Source: an uncultured Clostridium sp.
GTDB taxonomy: Bacteria; Bacillota; Clostridia; Clostridiales; Clostridiaceae
Assembly: GCA_934746785.1 (NCBI GenBank)
Contig: CAKVFO010000110.1
Span: 1 to 11,322 of the forward strand
Length of the DNA stretch: 11,322 nucleotides
Direction of reading: 5' to 3'
Part shown: positions 5,497-11,322 of the stretch, in pieces
How the letters are laid out: every line of letters starts with the position of its first letter
Numbering within the stretch: the stretch's first letter is position 1
Made by a program: the position numbers and the translations under genes
The notes under the pieces: generated by a model
Databases searched by the model: none
Seen by the model: the letters and a program-made list of their open reading frames with translations, nothing else
What the model was told of the DNA's origin: nothing

Positions 5497-7386
5497 TTAT
5501 TTTGAAAAACTCTTTCTTATTTCTTTTAAAGCTTTTTTAGATCCTCTTTCAATATCTCTTTCTAGCTTTCTCTCTTTAAAACTTACAAAAAGCTGATTCA
5601 TATCATAACCTTCTGGATAAAGTTCTTCTGCCTTAACTTCTAATTTAACTCTCTTATAATTTACTTCAATAAATTCTTTATTATAAAATACAGTTAAATT
5701 ATTAAACTTATCTCTTTCTTTATAAACAATAGCAGATTCACCTTTATCCATAAGAATAACTCTATCTCCAACAGAATACTCATATTCCATTTCCTTAACT
5801 TCATCATTTTTAACAGACTTCTTTATTTTACTGTCTTTAACCTTTTCTAAATTATAATTTTTATCTTCTAAATAACCTCTAGTTCTCTCTATTATTCTAT
5901 CAGGTATCCCCATTTTCTTAGAAATATAAAGAGCATTACTATCCCCTGACTTTCCTATATGAAGTCTATATAAAGGTTCTAAAGTCTCCTTCTTAAATTC
6001 CATAGCTGCATTTTCAAAATCAGGATGCTGCCTTGAAAAGTTTTTAATTTCTCCATAATGAGTTGTAGCTACAGTTATACATCCTTTGTGATAGAATTCT
6101 TCTAATATAGCTATAGCTAAAGCCGCTCCCTCATTAGGTTCTGTACCGCTTCCTATTTCATCAAATAACAGTAAAGTTTTCTTATTACTTTCTCTTAATA
6201 TTTCAGCTAAATTCTTAACATGAGAAGAGAAAGTACTTAAGGCATTTTCAACACTTTGATTATCACCTATATCAACAAATACCTTATCAAATATAGCCAT
6301 TTCTGTTCCTTCTTCAGCACATATATGAATACCAGATTGAACTAACAAAGTTAAAATTCCAATAGTCTTTAAAACTACAGTTTTTCCTCCTGCATTAGGT
6401 CCTGTAATAATAAGACTTCTATAGTCTTTTCCTATTTCAAAATTTAAAGGAACAGGATTTTTTATCAATGGATATCTTCCTTTTATTATTTTTATAAATC
6501 CATTTTCATTTAGTTGTGGCTCTATCCCATTAACTTCTTTGCTATATTTAGCCTTAGCATTAATCATGTCTAAGTCTGCAATAACCTCTATATTAAGCTT
6601 TAACTCTCTTATATTTTGAAAAAGCATTTCTGTAAGTTCACCTAATATCTTATACTCTTCCATGCTTTCTTCCATCTTTAAAACTTCAAGTTCTGAAGTT
6701 AATTTTGAAATAACAGTTGGTTCTACAAAGACAGTTGAACCTTTTGATGAAGTTTCTATAATTATTCCATCCACATGATTTTTATAAGCTGACTTTATAG
6801 GAATAGTAAATCTACCATTTCTCTTGCTTATAAAGGATTCTTGAATATATTTTTTGTTTTCACTATTTTTAAGAAACTTGTTTAATCTTTCTGATATTTT
6901 CCCTTCACATTCATCTATGAATCTTCTTGTTTTCTTTAAAGTTCTACTGGCATTTGAATCTACTACAGATCCTCTTATACATCTATTAATCTCTTCTTCA
7001 ATATGACCTAAATCTGTAATACTTAAAGCATAGGAACATAAATTTTCTGCATAGCCTTCTTTATTTTCAAAGAAAGCTTTTACCTTCCTGCATCCCCTTA
7101 AAAAATCTGAAACCTGTGTCAAATCTCCTGCTTCTAAAGATAATCCCTTTTCTATCTTTTCAACGTAAGGTATTACATTAAAAACCCCTTCTAAAGGAAT
7201 ATGATAAGATGCATCTAGAAGTCTTCTTCCTTCACTAGTTTCCTGAAGTCTTTTTCTAACAACTTTAATATTGCTGCTTGGTTGTAATTTATCTATTAAG
7301 TTTTTTCCTAATCCGCTTACACAATAACTTTTAATAACTTCCTTAAATTCATAATAACTTAATTTTTCTAATGTTTTATTATCCAT
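5497..7386 (-). CDS. MutS2-like DNA-binding ATPase lacking the Smr nuclease domain
   Basis: This 629-residue protein is of the MutS2 branch of MutS ATPases. The N-terminal core/lever region spans about 1-320, including the clamp-type motif SSKGSTVFVEP (213-223). The ATPase has Walker A GPNAGGKT (329-336), the signature helix region ENALSTFSSHV (380-390), Walker B LLLFDEIGSGTEP (405-417) and H443 in TTHYGEIK. A short KOW-like segment (VGDRVILMDKGESA, about 539-552) follows. Canonical MutS2 is about 780 residues and ends in an Smr endonuclease domain. Here the protein stops after a basic tail (KALKEIRKSFSK) with no Smr domain, and the terminator follows directly. This is probably a separate MutS2 paralogue, not a truncation. 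A role in branched-DNA or stalled-ribosome processing is inferred from MutS2. ATG 7384-7386 has AAGGA (7395-7399). Confidence 0.85.
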   Translation of the reverse strand: MDNKTLEKLSYYEFKEVIKSYCVSGLGKNLIDKLQPSSNIKVVRKRLQETSEGRRLLDASYHIPLEGVFNVIPYVEKIEKGLSLEAGDLTQVSDFLRGCRKVKAFFENKEGYAENLCSYALSITDLGHIEEEINRCIRGSVVDSNASRTLKKTRRFIDECEGKISERLNKFLKNSENKKYIQESFISKRNGRFTIPIKSAYKNHVDGIIIETSSKGSTVFVEPTVISKLTSELEVLKMEESMEEYKILGELTEMLFQNIRELKLNIEVIADLDMINAKAKYSKEVNGIEPQLNENGFIKIIKGRYPLIKNPVPLNFEIGKDYRSLIITGPNAGGKTVVLKTIGILTLLVQSGIHICAEEGTEMAIFDKVFVDIGDNQSVENALSTFSSHVKNLAEILRESNKKTLLLFDEIGSGTEPNEGAALAIAILEEFYHKGCITVATTHYGEIKNFSRQHPDFENAAMEFKKETLEPLYRLHIGKSGDSNALYISKKMGIPDRIIERTRGYLEDKNYNLEKVKDSKIKKSVKNDEVKEMEYEYSVGDRVILMDKGESAIVYKERDKFNNLTVFYNKEFIEVNYKRVKLEVKAEELYPEGYDMNQLFVSFKERKLERDIERGSKKALKEIRKSFSK

Positions 7387-7479
7387 ATCTTAAATCCTTC
7401 TTTTCTTTATAATTTAAGATACAGCACAGCAAAGATTTATAAAGATAAATTTCATAATTATATTTTTTATTAATAAGTC

Positions 7480-7507
7480 AAAAAAAGCCGTGGATACTCC
7501 ACAGCTT
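7480..7507 (-). terminator. Terminator downstream of the 6S-like RNA
   Basis: On the minus strand AAGCTGTGGA (7507-7498), a GTA loop and TCCACGGCTT (7494-7485) form a 10-bp stem with one T-G pair, followed by a run of T (plus-strand A7480-7486). It lies 94 nt before the MutS2-like start and ends the short transcript begun at about 7705. Confidence 0.8.
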
Positions 7508-7524
7508 AAAGTTCAAAACATTAT

Positions 7525-7704
7525 AAAGACAGATTTTCTCCTGACTTTAAGATATAGTAATCCTGCTGTTCTGTATCATATAGTTTTAATTAATTCCACA
7601 ACAAATAAAGGTATAAATACCCCTAATTTTTGAAATCAATATTCAATTAACTATTTGATACTAAACACTCACAAAAATACCTCTCTTTTTTGAAATCTAT
7701 CTTT
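7525..7704 (-). ncRNA. ssrS: Candidate 6S RNA (about 180 nt, rod-shaped)
   Basis: This is a non-coding segment between a good promoter and a strong terminator. Its 5' end AAAGATAGATTT (7704-7693) pairs with its 3' end AAATCTGTCTTT (7536-7525) over 12 bp with one U-G. Inside, the segments at 7649-7661 and 7573-7585 are complementary at 12 of 13 positions. The middle can form a small GGTA/TACC hairpin. The result is one long rod with unpaired bubbles, closed by its own ends and starting at the predicted transcription start. Size and architecture match 6S RNA, which sequesters the housekeeping RNA polymerase. No T-box, purine or SAM riboswitch motif is present. The alternative is a leader/attenuator for the MutS2-like gene. 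I cannot confirm the covariance-model match. Confidence 0.5.
7615..7700. repeat. Imperfect 26-nt direct repeat inside the 6S-like RNA
   Basis: The sequences at 7615-7640 and 7675-7700 match at 22 of 26 positions, exactly 60 nt apart (both read AAATACC, then CT, then TTTTTGAAATC). The second copy contains part of the closing stem of the RNA. The duplication could allow alternative pairings with the 3' strand. Confidence 0.55.
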
Positions 7705-7711
7705 TTTTATT

Positions 7712-7740
7712 ATAGTATTCCAAAGATTTAAAAATGTCAA
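7712..7740 (-). promoter_or_regulatory. Promoter of the 6S-like RNA
   Basis: On the minus strand, a consensus -35 TTGACA (7740-7735) is followed after 17 nt by TACTAT (7717-7712). An overlapping TATAAT (7714-7709) would need a 20-nt spacer. The predicted start near 7704-7706 coincides with the first base of the RNA closing stem. Nothing else was recognised between this promoter and the CYTH stop (7741-7842). Confidence 0.7.
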
Positions 7741-7842
7741 CTTTAGTTTTTATATCTATGAATTATATAATCAGATATATTGTTATAATTTAAAGTATGA
7801 ATATCTCCATTCTCTAAAGTCTATATTAAACTTTTGTTAATT

Positions 7843-8466
7843 TCACTTACTATTGAACTTCTCAATAAACCTCTTTACCTTAGATTTATTTTCTTCAAAA
7901 ACCTTTATATTAGCTTCTTTAAAAATATTATTTAAAAACGCCCTATCTTCATCAACATTAATAGTTTCCAATTCTATTTCATAATCTTCTTTATCAAAAT
8001 ATTTACTCTTATCAAAACTAAGCATTGCATCTTCTCTTATAAAATAATTGGTCCTTTCTGTACTTAAGCTTCCTAAAACAACTAATTTTTTATTATTAAA
8101 CAACTCAGCTTTATCTTCAAATAAATAGATATATTCCCTCATGTTATTATTATTCAAAATATCTTCAGCACAATTTTTAGAAATATCAATTGTAACTTCC
8201 TCTTTTACTTTTAACTCTTTATCTTCTTCTCCATTATTATTTTTAATTTTTGCCGTTAACTCATAAGTATCATCATCTATAAAATGTCTAACCCTTAAAG
8301 TTGTACCTGAATTTCTCAAAGAAAAATTTTCTGTATCTATATAGTAGTTAACTTGATTAACCACCTCAATCTTCTTATATCCAAGACTTTCTATGTAATC
8401 TTGAAGTTTATAAAAGTCTTCTTTAGTTAATTGAGACTTAAATTCCCTTTCTGTTTCAACTCTCAT
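7843..8466 (-). CDS. CYTH-domain triphosphate tunnel metalloenzyme
   Basis: This 207-residue CYTH protein belongs to the family of adenylyl cyclase IV, thiamine triphosphatase and inorganic tri/polyphosphatases. The defining ExExK motif is E6-R-E8-F-K10 near the N-terminus. Tunnel-lining residues follow on alternating strands: R58 and R60 (TTLRVR), K73 and K75 (TAKIK), R138 (STERTNY), E163, E165 and E167 (YEIELE) and K197 in the C-terminal SKVKRF segment. The length and layout resemble Bacillus YjbK-type proteins. The ATG directly follows the hepT stop (TAA then ATG) with GGGAGAG (8476-8482) nine bases upstream inside hepT, so the genes are translationally linked. Its substrate (inorganic triphosphate, nucleoside triphosphate or polyphosphate) is not decided by sequence. 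Confidence 0.85.
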   Translation of the reverse strand: MRVETEREFKSQLTKEDFYKLQDYIESLGYKKIEVVNQVNYYIDTENFSLRNSGTTLRVRHFIDDDTYELTAKIKNNNGEEDKELKVKEEVTIDISKNCAEDILNNNNMREYIYLFEDKAELFNNKKLVVLGSLSTERTNYFIREDAMLSFDKSKYFDKEDYEIELETINVDEDRAFLNNIFKEANIKVFEENKSKVKRFIEKFNSK

Positions 8467-8895
8467 TTAATTATTCTCTCCCATCTCATTAACATATCTG
8501 TTTAAACTATCTATATATTTATAAAAATCATATAAATTTTTCTCTATAATCTCCTGTATTAATATTATACTTATATTTTCATAATCATGCAGAACCATAT
8601 TTCTAAAATTAATTATTGCTTTCATTTTTTCTGTCAAATCTTCCTGCAATATATTATTACATTTTAGAATTTCAAAGGCATCACCACTAGCTTGAGGTAT
8701 CCCAAGTCTATTTTCAGACACTATATGCATAGATAAATCAATTGAACTTTCTGAAGCTCTTAAAATATTTAATATTATAGACTCCTGTTTTGTATTATCT
8801 CTTAGATTAAGAAGATTATTATCATATACCTTAATAACTCTATTTACGCACCTTTCTATATTGGCTGCCTTATTATAAAATATATCTTTGTCCAT
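8467..8895 (-). CDS. hepT: HepT-like HEPN toxin (DUF86 family)
   Basis: This 142-residue all-helical HEPN protein is the toxin partner of MntA in the HepT-MntA toxin-antitoxin system, an RNase with the RX4HXY motif. Here that motif is intact as R98-NMVL-H103-D-Y105 (INFRNMVLHDY); the Tyr is the residue that MntA modifies with AMP in characterised systems. The conserved LGIPQASGDAFEIL helix (64-77) precedes it. I start at ATG 8893-8895 because AAGGA (8903-8907) is 7 nt upstream and the protein then begins MDKDIFYNKA like its relatives. A longer frame to 8934 has only an extra unconserved segment. The gene overlaps mntA by 23 nt and abuts the CYTH gene. Adjacent genes at a non-phage locus suggest a stably kept toxin-antitoxin or defence operon. 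Confidence 0.85.
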   Translation of the reverse strand: MDKDIFYNKAANIERCVNRVIKVYDNNLLNLRDNTKQESIILNILRASESSIDLSMHIVSENRLGIPQASGDAFEILKCNNILQEDLTEKMKAIINFRNMVLHDYENISIILIQEIIEKNLYDFYKYIDSLNRYVNEMGENN

Positions 8896-9292
8896 AGAGA
8901 TTTCCTTTTTCACTAACACTTTGCCACACCTCACAGCTTTCTTCCTTTAGAAGTGAATATTCCTTAAAACACTTCATCTCAAAAGAGGACTTTTTAAAAT
9001 CATTATTACAATAAACAATCTTTCCTTTTCCTATAACCTGTATTTTTAATATAGTGGATGACTTCTTCAAATTTATTAAATTACAATCTCTTTTAAACAC
9101 ATCATACAACTTACCAGATTTCATAAAGATCTCATAATCACTTATATCTTCATCTGTTAAAAAAGCTATATCTATATTGCTGTCATTCCTCATTTTATTA
9201 GCTGCCATTGATCCAAAAAAATATATAGCATATACCTTAAATTCATCTAATAACTTTGTCAACTTTTCTAATTCATCTTGAAAAATAATCAT
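8873..9292 (-). CDS. mntA: MntA-like minimal nucleotidyltransferase antitoxin with substituted acidic residues
   Basis: This 139-residue MNT-fold protein comes first in the operon. In active MntA the GSX10DXD motif binds metal-ATP and transfers AMP to the HepT tyrosine. Here the motif reads G27-S28-X10-N39-I40-D41 (FFGSMAANKMRNDSNIDIAF), so the first catalytic Asp is Asn. The later strand, usually xDLxDL and carrying the third acid, reads CNLINL (N71, N74). The remaining fold is complete, including the C-terminal EYSLLKEES and GNLYG segments. ATG 9290-9292 has AAAGGTGG upstream (about 9300-9307). It may be catalytically impaired and work by binding, or the family branch may use different ligands. 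Assignment to MntA rests on the fold motif and the HepT partner. Confidence 0.82.
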   Translation of the reverse strand: MIIFQDELEKLTKLLDEFKVYAIYFFGSMAANKMRNDSNIDIAFLTDEDISDYEIFMKSGKLYDVFKRDCNLINLKKSSTILKIQVIGKGKIVYCNNDFKKSSFEMKCFKEYSLLKEESCEVWQSVSEKGNLYGQRYIL

Positions 9293-9351
9293 TTAAACAC
9301 CACCTTTTTCTTAATTATGAACTTTTGAATGATTTTTTATCCTTCAGGACA

Positions 9352-9360
9352 TGCTATAAT
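9352..9360 (+). promoter_or_regulatory. Extended -10 promoter (P1) of the pyridoxamine kinase operon
   Basis: TGCTATAAT (9352-9360) combines a consensus -10 with the TGn extension. There is no good -35 at 17 nt upstream, which an extended -10 can tolerate. It would give a leader of about 62 nt. Confidence 0.45.
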
Positions 9361-9362
9361 AA

Positions 9363-9390
9363 ATTGTACCGATTTATTTGTCTTTTACAA
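9363..9390 (-). promoter_or_regulatory. Possible promoter of the mntA-hepT-CYTH operon
   Basis: The minus strand carries TTGTAA (9390-9385), a 16-nt spacer and TACAAT (9368-9363). It overlaps the divergent pyridoxamine kinase promoters, so the two units may compete for RNA polymerase. Both boxes deviate from consensus. Confidence 0.35.
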
Positions 9391-9406
9391 TTTTTTCTTT
9401 TATAAT
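9378..9406 (+). promoter_or_regulatory. Second promoter (P2) of the pyridoxamine kinase operon
   Basis: TTGTCT (9378-9383) and TATAAT (9401-9406) are separated by exactly 17 nt, with a start near 9413. That would leave a leader of only about 17 nt, still including the AAAGGA ribosome-binding site at 9415-9420. Confidence 0.5.
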
Positions 9407-9429
9407 TAATCATTAAAGGATGTGAAATA

Positions 9430-10260
9430 ATGAAGGAATTTATTCAAAAGAAAATAGCACTAGTTAATGATGTAACTGGTTTTGGAAGATGTTCAGTAGC
9501 TGTAGCTCTTCCTATAATTTCAGCCTTAAAAGTACAGTGCTGCTTTTTACCTACAGCCATACTTTCAAATCATACTGGATTTGATACTTTCTTCTTTGAT
9601 GACTATACATCAAAAATGAGAGAATATATGGATTCATGGAAAAAAATCAATCTTGAATTTGATGGAATCTGCACAGGTTTTTTAGGTTCTGAAGAACAAA
9701 TTGATATTGTAATAGAATTTCTTGAAAAATTTAAAACAGAAAATAACATAGTTATAGTTGATCCTGTCATGGGAGACTACGGAAAACTTTATTGTACATA
9801 TACAGATAAGATGTGCGAAAAAATGCAGCATCTTATAAAATATGCTGACTGTTTAACTCCTAATCTAACAGAACTTTGCAGACTATTAGATATTCCTTAT
9901 CCTGAAGAAACTCCATCCCCTGAAAAACTTAATGAACTTTGTAAAGAACTTTCTAAAGAAGGTCCTTCAAAAATAGTTATAACAGGATTAAAACGTGATG
10001 GAGATATTGAAAACTTCATATTCGAGAAAGGTAAGGAGTTTAAAACTATTAGAGTTAAAAAAATAGGGGAAGACAGATCTGGAACTGGAGATGTTTTTTC
10101 TTCAATAGTTTCTGCATCTCTTGTAAAAGGAGAAGATTTTGCATATTGTGTTGAAAAGGCAGTGAACTTTATAAGTAAATCATTAACTTTCACAAATGAA
10201 TTAAAACTTCCTACTACTCATGGAGTATGCTTTGAAGAGTTTTTAACAGAATTGAAATAA
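9430..10260 (+). CDS. Pyridoxamine/pyridoxal kinase (PfkB/ribokinase superfamily)
   Basis: This 276-residue vitamin B6 salvage kinase phosphorylates pyridoxal, pyridoxamine or pyridoxine with ATP to make PLP or its precursors. The N-terminal VNDVTGFGRCSVAVALPIISA (12-32) is the substrate-side motif of PdxY/PdxK-type kinases. DPVMGDYGKLY (111-121) and TPNLTELCRLL (143-153) are conserved. The PfkB anion-hole/catalytic motif is DRSGTGDVFSS (215-225) with catalytic D221. Length is normal. ATG 9430 has AAAGGA at 9415-9420. The next gene starts 23 nt after its stop, suggesting a two-gene operon. Clostridial annotation usually calls this simply pyridoxamine kinase; the exact vitamer preference is not readable from sequence. 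Confidence 0.92.
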   Translation: MKEFIQKKIALVNDVTGFGRCSVAVALPIISALKVQCCFLPTAILSNHTGFDTFFFDDYTSKMREYMDSWKKINLEFDGICTGFLGSEEQIDIVIEFLEKFKTENNIVIVDPVMGDYGKLYCTYTDKMCEKMQHLIKYADCLTPNLTELCRLLDIPYPEETPSPEKLNELCKELSKEGPSKIVITGLKRDGDIENFIFEKGKEFKTIRVKKIGEDRSGTGDVFSSIVSASLVKGEDFAYCVEKAVNFISKSLTFTNELKLPTTHGVCFEEFLTELK

Positions 10261-10283
10261 AATATTATAAAGGATGTGTCTAT

Positions 10284-10946
10284 ATGGTAATTTTATATAC
10301 TGCTGATCATGGGAAATATATAAGTTTAAAAAATATCACACTCGAGGAAATGGATTCTAAAAATATCAAGAAAAATGTTTATGTAAACTTAACTAATAAG
10401 TGTCCTTGTGCATGTACTTTTTGTTTAAGGAAAACTAAAGAAATGGCTGAGTCTAATAGTCTTTGGTTAAAGAAAGAACCAACTGTTTCAGAAGTTATTG
10501 CTGAATTTGAATCTATAGATCTACCAAAGTATGATGAAGTGATATTCTGTGGCTTTGGTGAGCCTTCTGAAAGAATTGATGATATAGTTGAAATTGCAAA
10601 ATATATTAAGAAGAGATGTCCTGAAATGCCAACAAGAATAAATACTAACGGACTTTCAGATTTAGTAAATAAAAAACCTACAGCTCCTCTTTTAGAAGGA
10701 CTTATTGATACAGTTTCTATAAGCCTTAATGCACCTACTGCTGAAGAATTTTTAGAGATAACTCAAAACATTTTTGGCATAGAGTCCTATGAAGCTATGA
10801 AAAAGTTTGCTGTTGACTGTAAAAAGTATGTACCTAACGTTGTATTTACAGTTGTTGATTGCATCGGAGACGAAAAAATCAAACAATCTCAGAAAATCTG
10901 TGATGAATTAGGAATTAAGCTAAGAGTTAGACCATTTGAAGAATAA
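10284..10946 (+). CDS. TatD-family-associated radical SAM protein
   Basis: This 220-residue small radical SAM protein has the [4Fe-4S] SAM motif in NKCPCACTFC (C40, C44, C47; CxxxCxxC with an extra Cys at 42). The GGEP-like SAM-binding stretch is FCGFGEPSER (88-97). INTNGLSDL (119-127) and SISLNAPTAEEF (145-156) follow. The sequence matches the family usually encoded next to or fused with TatD nucleases, of unknown reaction. No TatD gene lies here, and its partner is the kinase upstream. ATG 10284 has AAAGGA (10269-10274) nine bases away. The segment before the Cys motif (about residues 13-31) seems longer than I remember for relatives, by recall only. The TAA stop coincides with the left edge of the long-hairpin element downstream. 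Confidence 0.85.
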   Translation: MVILYTADHGKYISLKNITLEEMDSKNIKKNVYVNLTNKCPCACTFCLRKTKEMAESNSLWLKKEPTVSEVIAEFESIDLPKYDEVIFCGFGEPSERIDDIVEIAKYIKKRCPEMPTRINTNGLSDLVNKKPTAPLLEGLIDTVSISLNAPTAEEFLEITQNIFGIESYEAMKKFAVDCKKYVPNVVFTVVDCIGDEKIKQSQKICDELGIKLRVRPFEE

Positions 10947-11157
10947 AAAGGGTTGTGTCAAAAAATAGATACTTTATTCTAAAGATGTTCTGATATCAAA
11001 AAAGATAAAATAATATGTTCCGTATAGACTAGTTTGATTTCAGGAAGAATTTATGAAATGAATTTCTAACCCTTATCAAAATGCTATACTCCACAAATTA
11101 TTTTATCTTTTTTATGAGAACATATCGGCGATAAATGTTTTTGATACCCCCTTTTTT
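10946..11157. mobile_element. MITE-like long inverted-repeat element (about 212 bp)
   Basis: The two ends of this non-coding stretch are imperfect reverse complements over almost their whole length. AAAAAGGGTTGTGTCAAAAA at the left matches AAAAAAGGGGGTATCAAAAA read from the right end. A 17-nt block at 10998-11014 is exactly complementary to 11097-11113. The centre also pairs (TTTGAT with ATCAAA). The element is flanked by TA on both sides (10944-10945 and 11157-11158), as for Tc1/mariner/IS630-type insertions, but TA is too common here to prove it. No transposase is present. The right end's C-run plus T6 (11147-11157) could also act as a terminator for the kinase-radical SAM operon. The element plus the next hairpin account for the gap 10947-11247. 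Confidence 0.6.
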
Positions 11158-11200
11158 AATTAGTATATTTCTAATGTTTCTAATATTTCTTTATATAAGC

Positions 11201-11236
11201 AAAAAGCTGTGAAGAAAAATTTCTTCACAGCTTTTT
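11201..11236. terminator. Bidirectional terminator, mainly for tRNA-Lys
   Basis: AAAAAGCTGTGAAGAAA (11201-11217) and TTTCTTCACAGCTTTTT (11220-11236) are exact complements, giving a long stem with A/T tails on both sides. On the minus strand it lies 11 nt past the tRNA CCA end and finishes with five T. Confidence 0.8.
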
Positions 11237-11247
11237 CTCTTTACTTA

Positions 11248-11322
11248 TGGTGGCTTACCGGGGAATCGAACCCCGGACACCTTGATTAAAAGTCAAGTGC
11301 TCTACCGACTGAGCTAGTAAAC
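11248..11322 (-). tRNA. tRNA-Lys (anticodon TTT), 5' base missing at window edge
   Basis: Read on the minus strand, the cloverleaf is complete except for the first base. The acceptor (G)GTTTAC pairs with GTAAGCC. The D-arm is GCTCAGTCGGTAGAGC. The anticodon stem-loop is CTTGA-CTTTTAA-TCAAG, with TTT at the anticodon. The T-arm is CGGGG-TTCGATT-CCCCG. The discriminator A and an encoded CCA (11250-11248) follow. One further base right of 11322 would complete a 76-nt tRNA. Confidence 0.93.

Noticed and set aside
7480..7740. T-box, purine or SAM riboswitch for the MutS2-like gene
   Set aside because: None of the hallmark motifs (T-box AGGGTGGNACCGCG, purine-aptamer junction, SAM kink-turn) are present, and the closed rod shape fits a free RNA better.
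8896..8934. Upstream extension of HepT to 8934
   Set aside because: The added residues are unlike the family N-terminus and have no good ribosome-binding site, while ATG 8895 has AAGGA and starts MDKDIFYNK.
9897..10193. 98-residue minus-strand open frame inside the kinase gene
   Set aside because: It lies wholly antisense to a well-supported conserved CDS, has no ribosome-binding site and no recognisable motif. It is a shadow frame.

Overview
The window looks like chromosomal DNA from a low-GC Clostridium sensu stricto (cluster I) or close relative. The base composition is strongly A+T rich. Shine-Dalgarno sites are strong (AGGAGG, GGGAGG) and promoters are TTGACA/TATAAT-like. Gene content fits as well: a free-standing AICAR transformylase behind a ZTP riboswitch, a TatD-associated radical SAM protein and a CXXX-type radical SAM peptide maturase. 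The species cannot be named from the sequence alone.

Left part (1-3180). A radical SAM/SPASM peptide maturase on the minus strand is cut off inside its SPASM domain. The break lies next to a short perfect hairpin resembling the end of an IS200/IS605-type element. Divergent from it is a two-gene ABC exporter (ATPase plus ABC-2 permease, overlapping by 8 nt) of the bacitracin/lantibiotic-resistance type. Together these look like the remains of a RiPP locus, but no precursor peptide lies in the window.

Middle (3180-7842, all minus strand). There are degenerate 83-nt repeats, then an AICAR transformylase gene split by one in-frame TGA. That gene has an intact-looking ZTP (pfl) riboswitch/attenuator and promoter. 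Next come a possible GNAT acetyltransferase remnant, an isochorismatase-fold hydrolase, and a MutS2-like ATPase without the Smr nuclease domain. Upstream of the MutS2-like gene is an independent small transcription unit (promoter, about 180-nt rod-shaped RNA, terminator) that resembles 6S RNA.

Right part (7843-11322). A compact minus-strand operon encodes an MntA-like nucleotidyltransferase antitoxin, a HepT-like HEPN toxin and a CYTH triphosphate tunnel enzyme. The antitoxin has Asn where catalytic Asp residues are expected. Divergent from it is a plus-strand pair: a pyridoxamine/pyridoxal kinase and a TatD-associated radical SAM protein. The pair ends at a 212-bp long-hairpin element resembling a MITE. 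A bidirectional terminator and a tRNA-Lys(TTT) gene (minus strand, missing its first base at the window edge) close the window.

The most noteworthy points are the nonsense-split riboswitch-controlled purine gene, the antitoxin with substituted acidic residues beside an intact-looking toxin and a CYTH partner, the 6S-like RNA, the broken maturase with its hairpin boundary, and the MITE-like hairpin at the right.
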